In this document: positions 31,860 through 43,828 of the stretch, piece after piece
Numbering within the stretch: the first letter of the stretch is position 1
Layout of the letters: every line of letters starts with the position of its first letter
Origin: Blepharisma japonicum
Lineage: Eukaryota > Ciliophora > Heterotrichea > Heterotrichida > Blepharismidae
DNA: 64,000 bases
Assembly: GCA_949751835.1 (NCBI GenBank)
Contig: CATKHK010000110.1
Coordinates: 1-64,000, forward strand
Reading direction: 5' to 3'
Translations under genes and position numbers: made by a program
The notes under the pieces: model-generated
What the model saw: the letters and a program-made list of their open reading frames with translations, nothing else
What the model was told of the DNA's origin: nothing
The model's database searches: none

Positions 31860-33023
31860 ATGAATATAACCCATCGAGCATTTCTCTTTCTTGTAATTTT
31901 TTGTGCTACAGAACGATACAGACCTGGCCTTGCTATCGATTTATCATTAGAAATTTCTGCTTCCAACCTTACCTGCGCGGCCTACACATGCAAGAAATCC
32001 GATCAAGAATTCAAAGATGACACCTGCGTCTATTATGATAAAGAACTCAACGCTTATTTCTCTAAAAAATGCTCAGACAGCTCCAAAGCTTGCCTTCTTG
32101 AAGGAGAAAACCCAGGAAACTACACATGTCAGCCATACGTCCCATCAAATGGCCCTAGTTGGCCTGGAGAACCTTGCACAACTTTCACTGACTGTGAGCA
32201 AAGTTATTCTACAGCCTGCACAAGTGGCATCTGTGTTGGATATCCTGCTAATGCTGCTTGCAAAGATTCCAATTACTGCCAGCCTGGATACTCTTGCAGA
32301 GGGTCTCCACTCACATGCCAAGCACAAATCGAGACCGGCTCAACTGGCTGTCTTTCTGACGCTGATTGTACCAATGATGCAGCATGCAATATAACTTCTA
32401 CAACTAAAGGTGACTTAAACAAATGTCTCCCTGCTTTTTCAATTCAGCCTCATCAGCCTGTAGGCGGCTGCAACGATGGGATGAGCAACCTCTGCCGACA
32501 AGTGACATGTGCAGACCACCTAGGTGGATCTTATTGTACAGGCGAGGTTTTCTCAGACTATAATATCCCGAAACCATGTGACATCACAAAAGCAAATCAG
32601 TGTCTGTCAACTGAGGACGAATTTTTTACCCCTACATTCCAGCTCAGTTCAGACTGTGAATGTGGGTACAATAGAGAAGGACTGTCTTATTGTGGTCTGT
32701 TTCCTGGGGATGGGTATTATCAGATTTACATAAATACAATAGTAGCGTGGTTAAACAGCGCAGGGATATTAAAATGCAACACTCTCCGTAGAGACCAAAC
32801 TAAATGTATGGAAAGCTATATGGACACCAAGCAGTTTAATAGGTATGTGTATTATGAATTTGTTAAAGAGTTATATCCCAAGATTTATCAGAGTGAGGAT
32901 TGCGTTATAGACACAGTTACATCGTTTTATGCGAAAGCGTGGAAAAACTATAATGAGGATGACGATGATTTTGCAGTGAATATTGCAGGAATCACCTTTT
33001 TATTAGGCTTGGCGTTAAATTAA
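31860..33023 (+). CDS. Cysteine-rich secreted surface protein, probably GPI-anchored, second type
   Basis: The product is 387 residues. An N-terminal hydrophobic stretch (AFLFLVIFCATE) serves as a signal peptide, though its polar extension to residue 26 is unusual. The body has about 36 cysteines in C-x5-C and C-x4-C spacings (CTTFTDCEQSYSTACTSGIC), then a less Cys-rich, helical region (280-360). The last 14 residues are hydrophobic after an acidic stretch (NEDDDDF), fitting a GPI signal. It shares the order of parts with the gene at 26033-27100 but little sequence. A cell-coat protein is likely; ligand unknown. Confidence 0.72.
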   Translation: MNITHRAFLFLVIFCATERYRPGLAIDLSLEISASNLTCAAYTCKKSDQEFKDDTCVYYDKELNAYFSKKCSDSSKACLLEGENPGNYTCQPYVPSNGPSWPGEPCTTFTDCEQSYSTACTSGICVGYPANAACKDSNYCQPGYSCRGSPLTCQAQIETGSTGCLSDADCTNDAACNITSTTKGDLNKCLPAFSIQPHQPVGGCNDGMSNLCRQVTCADHLGGSYCTGEVFSDYNIPKPCDITKANQCLSTEDEFFTPTFQLSSDCECGYNREGLSYCGLFPGDGYYQIYINTIVAWLNSAGILKCNTLRRDQTKCMESYMDTKQFNRYVYYEFVKELYPKIYQSEDCVIDTVTSFYAKAWKNYNEDDDDFAVNIAGITFLLGLALN

Positions 33024-33066
33024 GAAAATATTATAAGCTTTCTTAAAAAGCTATATCAGTAATTAT

Positions 33067-35313
33067 TTAGTCATAAGAAACTCTTCTTGGCTCATTATTT
33101 CTCCACCTAGGAGGTGTTGGAGGCCTCTTCCTCAGTGCATCTTCGCTTTCAATCCAATTTGATCCATATGGATTATCTACAGGGTAAATTAATTTCGGCT
33201 TGATTTCAAAATTCTTTTTGAAAAAGAGCACAGCACCGGCGTTTTTATGCCTTCCACAATAGTCAGTCGCTGAAAAGACCGTAATCAAATCCCCACCTGC
33301 AAACCTTTCAAACCCATCCATAACGCACTCATGGGCTCTTATAATTTTTGATAGACCATTATTGCTTAAAAATTCCTTGACGACATCAGGACCGAACTTT
33401 ACAATATTTCCAGTGCCATTAGGATCTCTGATAACGTTAGCTTGGATACCGAGTTCTTGGTCTGAGTCTGTAGGGTCGCTTCATAAGATATCTACTACTA
33501 GTTGTTGCTGCTCATTGGTAACCTCGTGGACGACTTCTAGCGGTCTTGGCAAATTTTCTATTTGATCAATAGTACGTAGCGTACTTCCTATACCTCCATG
33601 CAAGCAAATAACTTTATCTTCTATGACAGCTGCTAAAGGCAAGTATTCAAAAAGCCTGTTAATTCTAGCGAATATACTTTTAGGGTCATTTGGGTCTTCT
33701 CCTATACGGATTTGGCACTCGTCAGCAAACCCAAAAGCGTTATTTATCCATTTGTCTTCATGATTTCCTCTTATCAAATGGATTTGGTCAGGGTTTTTGC
33801 ATTTAAGCGCCATTAACAAACATATAGTTTCTAATGAATGTGAGCCTCTATCAACAAAATCTCCAATAAATAAATAATCAAAACCATCTAAATCTCCGCC
33901 GTCTTTTTTCTTATCAGAAGGACATCCATACAAGTCAAAAAATCTCATCAAATCTGCGTATTGTCCATGCACATCTCCAAAAACTTTTATAGGCGCTCTT
34001 AATCTAAGTACCATAGGCTGGTTCTTTATAATATTTTCACATTCTTCAGCTAAAGCCAAAATATGCTCTCTTCTAAAGCTAAATCTTGCATTCGCAGGTG
34101 TATTTCACTCACTTGGCCTTAATAGATGATTGATAAAAATATTATGCAAAGGGTTTCCACGCTCTGCATTATTCGTCACTATTGGAATTGACCCAGTCCT
34201 CGTCTTCGCTTGTTCAGTGTCAACAGGTGCAGGTGGTAGAGGTCTTGGCTCTTGAGGCTTCGGTGAATTTCTTTCTAAGTTCCTTGGGACTAAGTTATCA
34301 TGCCCATTAAAAAGCTTCAAAGTGTCTACCTTTGTAATCACTGAGGTCGGGATATTTGGAGTGTCGTGCTCGAAACCACCATGGATGTACAATAAAGCGT
34401 CCAAGCTTATACAAGAATGTCTGAATCTCAGTATTGAAGGGAAGCGATACCATTCAGAACTATCAGTGTCGTATACTTCAAGAGGAACGCTCTCACCCAC
34501 TGTATTTGTCCTTCCTCCAATTACAATCATAGCTGAGTCCAAAAATATTGAAGTGTGCTGGTACCTTGGGGTCGGAAGAATTCCGCCTGGTTTGTAAGGG
34601 GCGCGAACCCAGTCCCAACGCCCATCACGATGACGTCGAAGGCCCCATGAGTCATTTAATGCACTTTGGTCACCTGTCCTGCCTCCAAAGGTAACCATCA
34701 TCCCTGACGCGGAGCCAGTTGAGCACAAAGCAGCAGAGTGATACACCCTGGTAGGAGGCTGGTCACCACTTACCTCAATTTTTGACCATGAGAAAGGAGA
34801 CCGCTCAACGTTGAGGCATCATACGTCATTTACTGTTTCTGAGCCGGTATTCCCTGCAAATACAAGTAAATGAGGTTTGGAGAATAATAGAGTGTGACCG
34901 TATCGCCGCCCTGGGGTAGTTCCTATGACTGGGACTATCATTCAGCTTGCAGCAGACTCGCCATTTCGAAGATCAAGTAAATACAAATCGTCGCTTGCAA
35001 GACTTCCGCCGCCTGTTGCACCCCCGTAGACCACAAGCTGCATATTCTCCACCATTGAGGAGGCATGAGCAGCGCGCGGAGAAGGTGCTGAACCGCTTGG
35101 ATCTAGCTTGGTCCAAACTCGTGTGGCGAGATCTAGGCAATAAGTATCGCCAGTGATGGAATATTTTCCTGTATCTCCAGTTGCACCTCCGAATAAGATT
35201 GCTTTAGATTTAGTGATTAAAGTAATTGTATGACCTGATTAGGATTTACCAAATCGAGCTTGTGGGATATCTCCACGGACTTCAAAATTTTCAATCCCGG
35301 TATTGGCAGACAT
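33067..35313 (-). CDS. Kelch-domain Ser/Thr phosphatase, PPKL/BSU1 type
   Basis: Two exons with one 15-nt intron give 743 residues. Residues 1-330 are Kelch blades (R-F-G-HT restored by splicing, [33 protein letters not shown]). A Pro-rich linker follows, then a PP1-like catalytic domain with GDVHGQ, GDFVDRG, RGNHE, HGGIG and WSDP. The Trp of WSDP and another Trp after the linker are TGA. Metal ligands D, H, D, N and H are all in place. This domain order defines PPKL, known from plants (BSU1/BSL) and alveolates, where it acts in steroid signalling or, in Plasmodium, cell shape. The ciliate substrate is unknown. It converges on the surface-protein gene, 43 bp away. Confidence 0.93.
35235..35249 (-). 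other. 15-nt intron in the Kelch-phosphatase gene
   Basis: On the minus strand GTAAATCCTAATCAG. Its removal bypasses a TAA and yields ARFGHTITLI, the canonical first Kelch blade. Adenine at position 10. Confidence 0.9.
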
Positions 35314-36851
35314 TTATTATAAATTCAAAGAGTCAAGAGTTAGAGTATTGTGGGACTGATATTAGAGAGAGTAAAATACTTATATTTGAAATATTTTTGT
35401 AAGTTTTTTAGTACTTTAAGACATATAATTGTAGTTTTATCTAATTTTATTCATCGAAACTGAAACTCTACCGAAGCATGATCTAAAATTATTAAAATAG
35501 AGTTGATTACGTAATTAGTTTAATATGTAATAAATTCTAGAAGCAAACTCAGAGAAAAGCTGAAAATAATGCAGCATTTATTTATTTATTCATTTTAAAT
35601 AAGAAAGGGAGGGTAATTTGACACTAGTTACGATTAAAAATTTTATTTATACAAAAATTTTAAATTAAATCTCAAATACTTATGACTGTCAATCCAAAAA
35701 ATTAGCAATCATAATGGGCACAAAAATTCCTTCCAATTCTTATAAATACTATCACTATTGCTATAGTTACAAGAAAATATCATTAAATCTTATATTAACG
35801 ACTTAAAGGATCACTTATATACATCATTTGTAATAAATAGAACATTACTAAAGGGACCAAGCTAGAAAAATAGCACATTTGAGGAAGCATGAATTTTTAG
35901 GAGTAGATAGTTTACATTTAGTCTATAAGAGGGCAAAAAACCTATAAATAATCATACCGCACTCACTTGCATTATAACAACAGTTGCATTATAGCCGACG
36001 AGATCAGAGCTTATTTTATATTATCTCCTTAATCTGTATATAGCTTTCTATTAAACCTAATATATAATAAAATTATCCTAATCCGCATTTTTATAGTTTA
36101 ATCTTGCCTATTTTTATTATAAAAATAAAAAGGGCTAAACTATAGCTTTACTGAAACACTCTGAAATGGGCATTGTTCCATAAAGCCTTTTCAAAACGAA
36201 AAATTAGTGAAAGGATGCAAAAGATTATGTATTCAAAGCAGTTTTTAGCCCCTCTTTAATTATGTTAAGTTATAACAAATAGTTAAAAATTAATTTACTA
36301 ATAGAAAAGAGGTTAAAATTGATAGATAGCTAATAAGGATATATTAATATCTACTGTAATGATTTGAATTCAATAAATTAAGTCTAAGAAATATCATTAA
36401 TATTTAAAATATAATTTCATAAATATTCATTGTCAATAGATTATTTCCATTTATTTATATTAAGGAATTGCTTATCAGAAAACCAAAATGCATGTGAAAT
36501 TTGGTTTCTTCTAAGAGAATAAGTTTTTTCCAAAATGGAATAAAAATAATTATCGCCATATATGTTTTAGCAAAGACCTCAACAGAAACCATCATTAGTT
36601 GATAATTTTAGCTTTTTCGATTTCAATGATTTCACACAATATAAACAATTGAAAATCTTTCATTTTGGTCAAATCTTTTTAAAGCACTGTATATTAAATA
36701 TTTATAGCCTGTCTACAATAAAAATTAGTATTTAATTTTTGCTTTTTTTTCATAAGTTCTATATAGAAGCATCTATACTACGAAATTAATATAAATACTA
36801 AGACTCTGTCTTCTTGCAAGTTTTTATAAGCAGAACGAGTTATATCAATAA
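35314..36851. other. Long intergenic region, one hairpin, no gene seen
   Basis: About 1.5 kb between divergent genes, among the most AT-rich parts of the window. I find no frame above about 60 codons with coding character. It contains the inverted repeat at 36092-36144 and short homopolymers. Both promoters should lie near its ends. Confidence 0.5.
36092..36144. repeat. Imperfect palindrome
   Basis: Outer arms TATAGTTTA and TAAACTATA and inner arms TATTTTTAT and ATAAAAATA around a single T, with mismatches between. About 26 nt per arm. Could fold as a hairpin. No gene or terminator role is evident. Confidence 0.5.
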
Positions 36852-39056
36852 ATGAATGAGCCGAAGAAAAGAATCTTTAAAAGAAGGTACTCTGATACTT
36901 CCTTGATTGATTATTGAATTACCTATCAAAAAAACCACAAGGTGACCAAAAAAGAAGAAAGCAATGGGAATGGAAATTGGTTCCCAATCCGTCAAAATAC
37001 AAGAAGAGGATCTAATTTTATCCTCAACTACTTGGGAAGCCTTAAAACGCGATCCTCAATGATATTGAATCCAGAAAGTGCTTTAAAACTCACATTTGAT
37101 TCATTTCATGGCCTTTTAATTACAATGCAACTTATCACAATTCCTTTCCTTATATGTTTCGAAGAAGCTGAGTTTACTTCTTGGAGAAAAACTAATGAAA
37201 TATTGAATTTTTTATTTTATTTTGAAATTTTGTTACAGTTTAACACCGCATATTATGAAAAAGGCCATTTAGTTTGTAAAAGAAAAGATATCGCTATTAG
37301 ATATCTTAAGACTTGATTTGTATATGATATGTTTGCTTGCTTTCCGTTCGACTATATACTGGCCGGAAAACTCTTGGTGAATGATGATTCCACCAGTCTT
37401 GACGCACTCGAAGAAAGCAAGCTTTTAGCATACACCAGAATTATCCAGTTAGGCCGCTACTTTAAATTGCAAGGTATCCTCGACCATGTAGCAACTTGTG
37501 CAATGGATCCTAAAATATCTGAATTTTTCAAGTTTTTTAAGCTGCTATTGGTTGCTACACTGGTAAACCATTATTCGGCATGTGCTTGGTATTATCTTTC
37601 TTGGCTTGATTCTTTTCATTACCCACAGACTTGGATAACGAAGTGGATAGACGTGCGTGGGACAAAGGATATTTTTGGATATTATTTTAATGCACTTTAC
37701 TTTTCAGCAACTACTTTATTTACGATCGGATACGGAGATTACGGGCCTTACACAATTTCTGAAAAGGAGTTCTGCATAATCATAATGAGCACTGGAGTAT
37801 TGATTTTTTCATATATTGAAAGCAGGATCAGTCAGAATGTGATCGAAAAGTCTGAAGAACAAATCAAATTTATGGAATATCTGGTCAATTTAAATATTTT
37901 TATGCGAAAACAGAAGCTACCTAACCTGCTTAAGTATAAAGTGAGGACTTATATGGATTATGTGAAATCTGTCACAACTGATTCAGAGCTAAAAGAGCTG
38001 GAAGTCTTAAAAATGCTTTCTCCACCTTTACGAGAAGAAATCCTTGGAGTCACTAGAGGAAAACAGCTGCATGCATGTCCAATCTTTAAGCAGCTGTACG
38101 GGACAAAATTATTAAACGAAATCAGTAAGCTTTTGCAGCTAAAAAACTTTGCACCTGAGGATGTGCTCTTTAAGGAAGGCGAAAATGAAACAGTCATTTA
38201 TTTCATTACTGCTGGCATAGTTGAAGTTTATCACGAGAAAACTAGAACTGTCTTTAAAGAACTTTCTGAGGGAAAGTATTTTGGAGAAATTGGATTTTTC
38301 ACTCGTCAAGTCCGAACTGCCAGCATCAGGTGCATATCTTTCTGTGACATGATTTTGTTAAGCCGCGATCAGCTTGATATTCTAGTGAAGCGTAAGCCTG
38401 AAGCTTTCCAAAAGACATTGCTACTACAAAATTTATGCCAAAGCCATGATAACTCTAAATACGCTCCACTAGGAGTATACTGTTATCTCTGCAACCTCTT
38501 GGGACACACAGCTATCACTTGTGACAAAATTTTTGAAAAGTTAAATCACAACCGAATGAAGGAGAAATGGGCAAAAAAGAGAATGACTTCAAAAATATTC
38601 AAGCTGGCTGATATAAAGCATCATATAAACTTAAAAAGAAAAAAACGAAAAAGCTGCAAAGCATTTTGCACGCCTATGAACTCAAGCGGATCTATAAGAA
38701 CTCCTGAAGAGTTATGAGGGGGTAATGAAAGTATGTTATGACATGTGAAAACACATTTGGAAAGTGCGAAGAGTGGGAAACAAGCACTAAGAGATAAGGA
38801 TAAACCAATAAGGACAGAAATGACGCCGAGGAGGCAGACTTATTTGAATGTATTAGGAGATGATGAGAGTGATAAATCAGATAATGACGATACTAGCAGC
38901 AGATATTTAGCAGATCAGTCATTATCACCAAGATCTGATGCTGGGTATTTGGCAGCATCTCATAATAGGGAAAGATTTTTATCGTTCCCAGAAGCTTATC
39001 TATCAGCAAATATGCTCAAAAATTATTCAGACATGTATTCAGATTTTTTAGCTTAA
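36852..39056 (+). CDS. Cyclic-nucleotide-binding potassium channel with zinc-knuckle tail
   Basis: A protein of 734 residues. TGA is Trp in DYWITYQ and in TWFVYDMF before PFDYI (the S2-S3 hallmark of CNG/EAG/HCN channels). An in-frame TAA directly precedes the ATG. Six membrane segments lie about 85-345. The selectivity filter is TIGYGD at about 291-296, so potassium is the expected ion. The S4 region (ARIIQLGRYFKLQGIL) has few basic residues. A C-linker and cyclic-nucleotide-binding domain follow (about 410-525, GKYFGEIGFFT). About residues 543-557 hold CYLCNLLGHTAITC, a C-x2-C-x4-H-x4-C zinc-knuckle pattern, then a very basic tail. Such channels set membrane potential and ciliary beating in ciliates; the role here is inferred. 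Confidence 0.9.
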
Positions 39057-39476
39057 TCAATCAATTTTGAAGTATCTTTGGCTGCAAAACACTCTAATAA
39101 TGTAAACTAGATTATTTATAGCTAAACATAAATCTTAATTTATAAATTACTTAAAAACTGCTTACACTTTCTGGAAAAATTATTGAGCATTAATCTAATT
39201 ATTCACCTTTACAAGATGCAGATTATCATTATCAGGTATTGTAAATATTCAATTCTTAGTTTAGAAAATTTTTTTATAATAAATTAAAAATTTTGTTAGT
39301 TTAATTTAAATAAATTATTTCATGGGTTGAATTGATTAATTAATAGCAGCAATTTTGCTATTAATTTGCTCACAAGAGAAATCTATTAAGCTATTTTTAT
39401 TATTCACCCAAACAACTCCTCATTAAATCTAAACACAAACTTTCAATTAAATCCCAAAACTTTTTCACAATAAACT
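39057..39476. other. Intergenic region, nothing recognised
   Basis: About 420 bp, very AT-rich, between channel and ferlin genes on the same strand. No frame or motif; presumably the ferlin promoter. Confidence 0.5.
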
Positions 39477-42400
39477 ATGGCAGACAAATCTCCAGCTACA
39501 AAGGAACAGGAGCAGCCAGATAAAAGCTCTAAAGATAAGCCAGACACTAATCCTCAAGACTCTGAGCCAAGTAACATTCGAATGCGAGCAGGTGATTATA
39601 TGGTCCATATCTTTATCGAGCAAGGCCGTGCGTTGATGCCTCCAGGCGGTGCAGACACCTCAGACCCAGTTATAGTCGTTACAGCTTTCGGTACCCAAAA
39701 ATCTACGAAACCGCTTAACGACGTTGGTGGTTCCTCAATTGTATACTGAGGAGAACATATTTACATTGAAGGCAAAAACATCCAGCCTGACGACTTTAAA
39801 GACCAAAGAATCACAATTGAGGTCCGAGACCACAATAAGCTCTGAAAAGACGCCTTATTAGGAGTCCACGAAATTGATATGGTTTACATTTATTCTCAAA
39901 AAGATCATGCAATAATTCACAGATGGGTCGTTCTTTCAAATCCTGAAGATCATCACTTTGACGTCGTCAGAGGGTATATAAAAATCGGAGTCTCTGTGCT
40001 ATATGAAGAAGATAAAGCTGTAGATTTAGCAATTAGAGAAGATATGAGCCAAAAAGATAAGGAAATGCTGCTGCCTCCACATGTAAAGCCAGTTACTGTA
40101 CAATTGATAACCCAGATTTTGAAAGCTGAAAATCTACCTGTGATGGACAAAGGAGGGACGCTAGACGCATACTGTGTAGCAAGATTTGCAGGAGCTGAGT
40201 CAAAAACAAGCACAATAGAAGCAGATAAAGCCACACTGACTGCTTATTGGTATGAGGAAATTTATTTGCCAATTTTGGTGCCTTGTGTGACTAATACGAT
40301 GTCATTGACTTTTTGGGATTGGGATAGTACAAGCTCTGACGATTTAGTGGGGAGTGTTGTATTTAGTTTTGATAAAATAAGAAGAGGGCTTTATAAAGAC
40401 TATTTCTGGGCGAATATTTATGGTGCTCCTCCACTAGCTGAAGGTGATGCTGCAGAATATATGAACCATGTCCCTCAGTTTGCTTCGAACTGGAGAGGCA
40501 GGGTACTGCTTCGTCAATGGGTCGAAGAAGGCGGCTCTGAAACTTATAAAAAAACCCAAAGAATTGCTGAGGCTAATATTGATGTAAAAATAAGAGATAA
40601 TTTTGAGGTAGGGCAGGAGTATGAAATAAGAGCTCAAGTAATGAGCGGAAATGCTTTGCCGTTTAAAAAAGGAAAATATTCTGTAGTAGTAAGCTGGTCT
40701 GGAGCTGAGTCAATTTCAAGTATTCAGCAGACAGACACAGCCTCAGTCGACTGGTATGAAACTCTTCGCCGGCAAATCTGCATGATTCCTAATCTGGCTG
40801 AAAATGATCTGCCTGATGTTTTTGTATATCTTGTATATGATGAAAAAAGAATTTGCTATGCAAGAATAAAGCCAGCTAAATGTATGGATAAAAATGGGCC
40901 AGCTGAATGGATACCTTTGATACCTGACAAATCAATCGGAAAGGTAAAAGAAAACTGGAAAGCTGGGTTTATAAGGATAAGAATTTATATTGGAACTTTT
41001 GATAGTGATAATGACGACTTAAAGGGCGGTCATTGGGACCAAAAACTGATCAAGCCAAAAATGGAAGACTGGGTGCTGCTCACCCATGTTTTCCAGGCCA
41101 GAGACTTGCCGGCTGCTGATGGAGTTGGACTATCTGACCCATATTTAGTGATTTATTGTGCTGGAGTTGAAGTAAATACAAAAAATAAGCCAAGAGAACA
41201 GACTCTGAATCCTAGATGGTATGAAACTTTTTCAATGCAGATAAGAACTCCTTCAATAGAAGATGCGCCACCTGTCTTGATTTCCCTTTTTGACTATGAC
41301 ATGCTGTCAAAAGATGATATGATGGGAAGGGCACTAATAACCTTGTCTGATGCCTCTTTGAATACTGATTATGCACCGAGACCGAAATGGTATCCAATAA
41401 ACCTTGGGACTCCTGACTCTGAAAAAGGAGCAATTTTATGCTCATTTACTTTGGCGAGGCCAAGCTCGGTCCCGAGATTTAATATTACCCCAAAATTTGT
41501 AGATAAGACTGTAGAAATCAATATCTTAGGACTGAGAGGGCTTAAGCCAGCTGTGGGATTTTTGCCTGTCAATAAAGCATTTGTGAGGGTGGATTTAAAT
41601 TCATTAGACTTGCCAGAAGTGTCTCAAGGTGTTAAATTTTTGCAGACTCAGCCTTTTGAAGGAGGATCAGACCCGAATATAAACTCAACACTATCTTTTA
41701 GATGTAAAATCCCAGAAGACCCACTGTATGCTCCAGTTCTCACATGTACAGTCTGTGACAATTTATTCGCTGGATTGTCGCAGCCTCTCATAGGGACTTT
41801 TAGTATAGATTTAGGAAATTACGCCGAAATAAAGAAAAGTAAAAAATCAGGGGCTTTGTATAACCAGCTCATGAAGGTGACTACAACTATGACAAATCCT
41901 CTTAATCCTGCTGACATTGAAGAAGAAAAAACCCTTAAAAGCAAAACTCAGATACACTCTCTACTTCCGATATCTGCTAAGCCTAAGCCAGAACTTGAAG
42001 TTTTGCTGCCTCCAGACATGGAATCTTCAAAGAAATCTGATGATGCTGGAAACTTTGAATCTGTTGACCTAAGCCATGACACAGATGCTGATGCAAAGCA
42101 AAGGCCATCAGAGCCTTCAAAAGTATATGAAGATCTCAGCAAAGTCGATATTCCAATTGAAGAAGCAGTTTCTAATAATAAAATTGTTATCTTTCCTCAA
42201 TACAAAGAAAGCAAAACTAAAAGATTAATAGAAATCTACCCACCTAACCCTGAAAATTATTTAGCTATTGGCTACAACCGTGACCCAGATGATGGTAAAA
42301 AGCATTATCGGTATTATATTCATGAAGAGCTTGAGAAAATTTCTATTTTTGAAAAATCAGCCTTTGAAGAGTTCAATATATTGAAAGGGGCAAGCCGAGG

Positions 42401-43775
42401 CGTGGATGAACTTCCAACATTACATACTACCCATCAAGAAAAAGATGGCCAAAAGTCAACAGTGGAATGTGTAGGGAAATTCAAAGCTTTAATAAGAGTC
42501 ATTGATTACCCTCCTAAGTGGCAGCCATTTGGATTTTTAACAGGCTTGATGGGCTCCAAAGATTTCCCTGACGATGAAGCTGACTTTGAAAGTATTGCGA
42601 GAACTCTGCTTGTGAAAACCCAATGTGTTGTAAGAGTTTATATAATTGATGCCTTCGATCTTGAACAAAAAGACTCTTTCAGCAAATCTGATCCTTATTA
42701 TAAAGTAAAATTAGGACAAAGATCTATAGATAACAGAGAAGACCATCAAGAAGATGTCTGCGACCCCAAATTTTATAAATGTTATGATTTTGAGACGACT
42801 ATTCCTGGGCAGTCTTTACTGAAAATTTCTATGTGGGACTATAACAAAGTTTTCCCAGACTCAAAAATAGGGACGACTATTATAGACATTGAAGACAGGT
42901 TTTTCAACAAAAACTGAAGAGGGCTAAAAGAAGTCCCAGTCGAAACCCGAGCTCTTTATCTGCCAGCTTCCAGGAGACCTCAAGGCTATGTAAGAATGTG
43001 GGTAGAAATCCATCATAATACAGTAATCCCCGATCAAGTTGACATAAATCCTCGCCCACCAGCCAAATTTGAAGCTAGGCTTATAATATGGCGCAGTGAA
43101 GACGTAGAAAGCATGGATTTTGAAGGTGTAAGCGACTTATTTGTCCGTGCCTGGGTAAACCAAGAAAAAGACAGAGAAACTGATACCCATTATAGATGTG
43201 TCAGAGGAAAAGGGTCGTGGAATTGGCGTATGAAATTCCCAATAACCCTTCCGCAAGCTGAAAATACAGTCACAATTCAAATATGGGACAGAGACGTTTT
43301 CTCTAGAAACGATTTTATTGCTGAGACTTCTTTTGAGTTCAATGAAATTGCAACGATGGCTTTAGAAGAAAATCAAAGGGTCAAGAAAAAGGGACCATCT
43401 GAGAATTGGAAAGAGAGGGTCATGAACACTGAAAATGAAAAATTTTGGGTAACGTGTAAGAAAAGGGACAAAAACGGAGGCTTTGAGGATGGCGGGAAGG
43501 TACTAATTAGCTTTGAGTTAGTGCCTGAAATGAGGGCACAAGCGTGTCCGGTTGGAGAAGGAAGAGATGACCCTAATATTGATCCAAAATTGCCACCGCC
43601 AATAGGAAGATTTCAGTGGTCTCTTAATCCGCTGAAAATGATAAGCCAGCTGTGTGGGCCTGAGTTCAAAGCGAAAATTTGTTTGTTTCTTTGCTGTGCA
43701 TTGTGCTGTTTGCTGATGATATTTGTGTTCCCTATGTTCTTTTCGAGCGTCATGTCGAATTTGGTCACTGGATAG
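39477..43775 (+). CDS. Ferlin-like multi-C2 membrane protein
   Basis: 1432 residues, open when three TGA codons (39747, 39843, 42915) are Trp. At least five C2-like domains can be seen: near residues 40-160 (VIVVTAFG, VYWGEHI), 200-320 (AYCVARFAGAESKTST), 530-650 (GLSDPYLVIYCAGVEV), 1050-1150 (SKSDPYYKVKLG) and 1190-1290 (VSDLFVRAWV). Some have the aspartates that bind calcium; the first lacks several. A single membrane anchor lies at about 1400-1425 (LCCALCCLLMIFVFPMFF) with a short tail, as in ferlins. Ferlins mediate calcium-triggered membrane fusion. In ciliates a likely task is exocytosis of cortical granules, which is inference. Stop is TAG. Confidence 0.92.
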
Positions 43776-43828
43776 TTCAATGCTGGCAGTAATTAAATTA
43801 TGCTTAAGAGAAATTTCGTAATTTAAAT

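Noticed and set aside
31890-31925. Possible intron in the N-terminus of the second surface protein (GTAATTTTTTGTGCTACAG)
   Set aside because: It is 19 nt and its removal breaks the frame; the unspliced signal peptide is acceptable.
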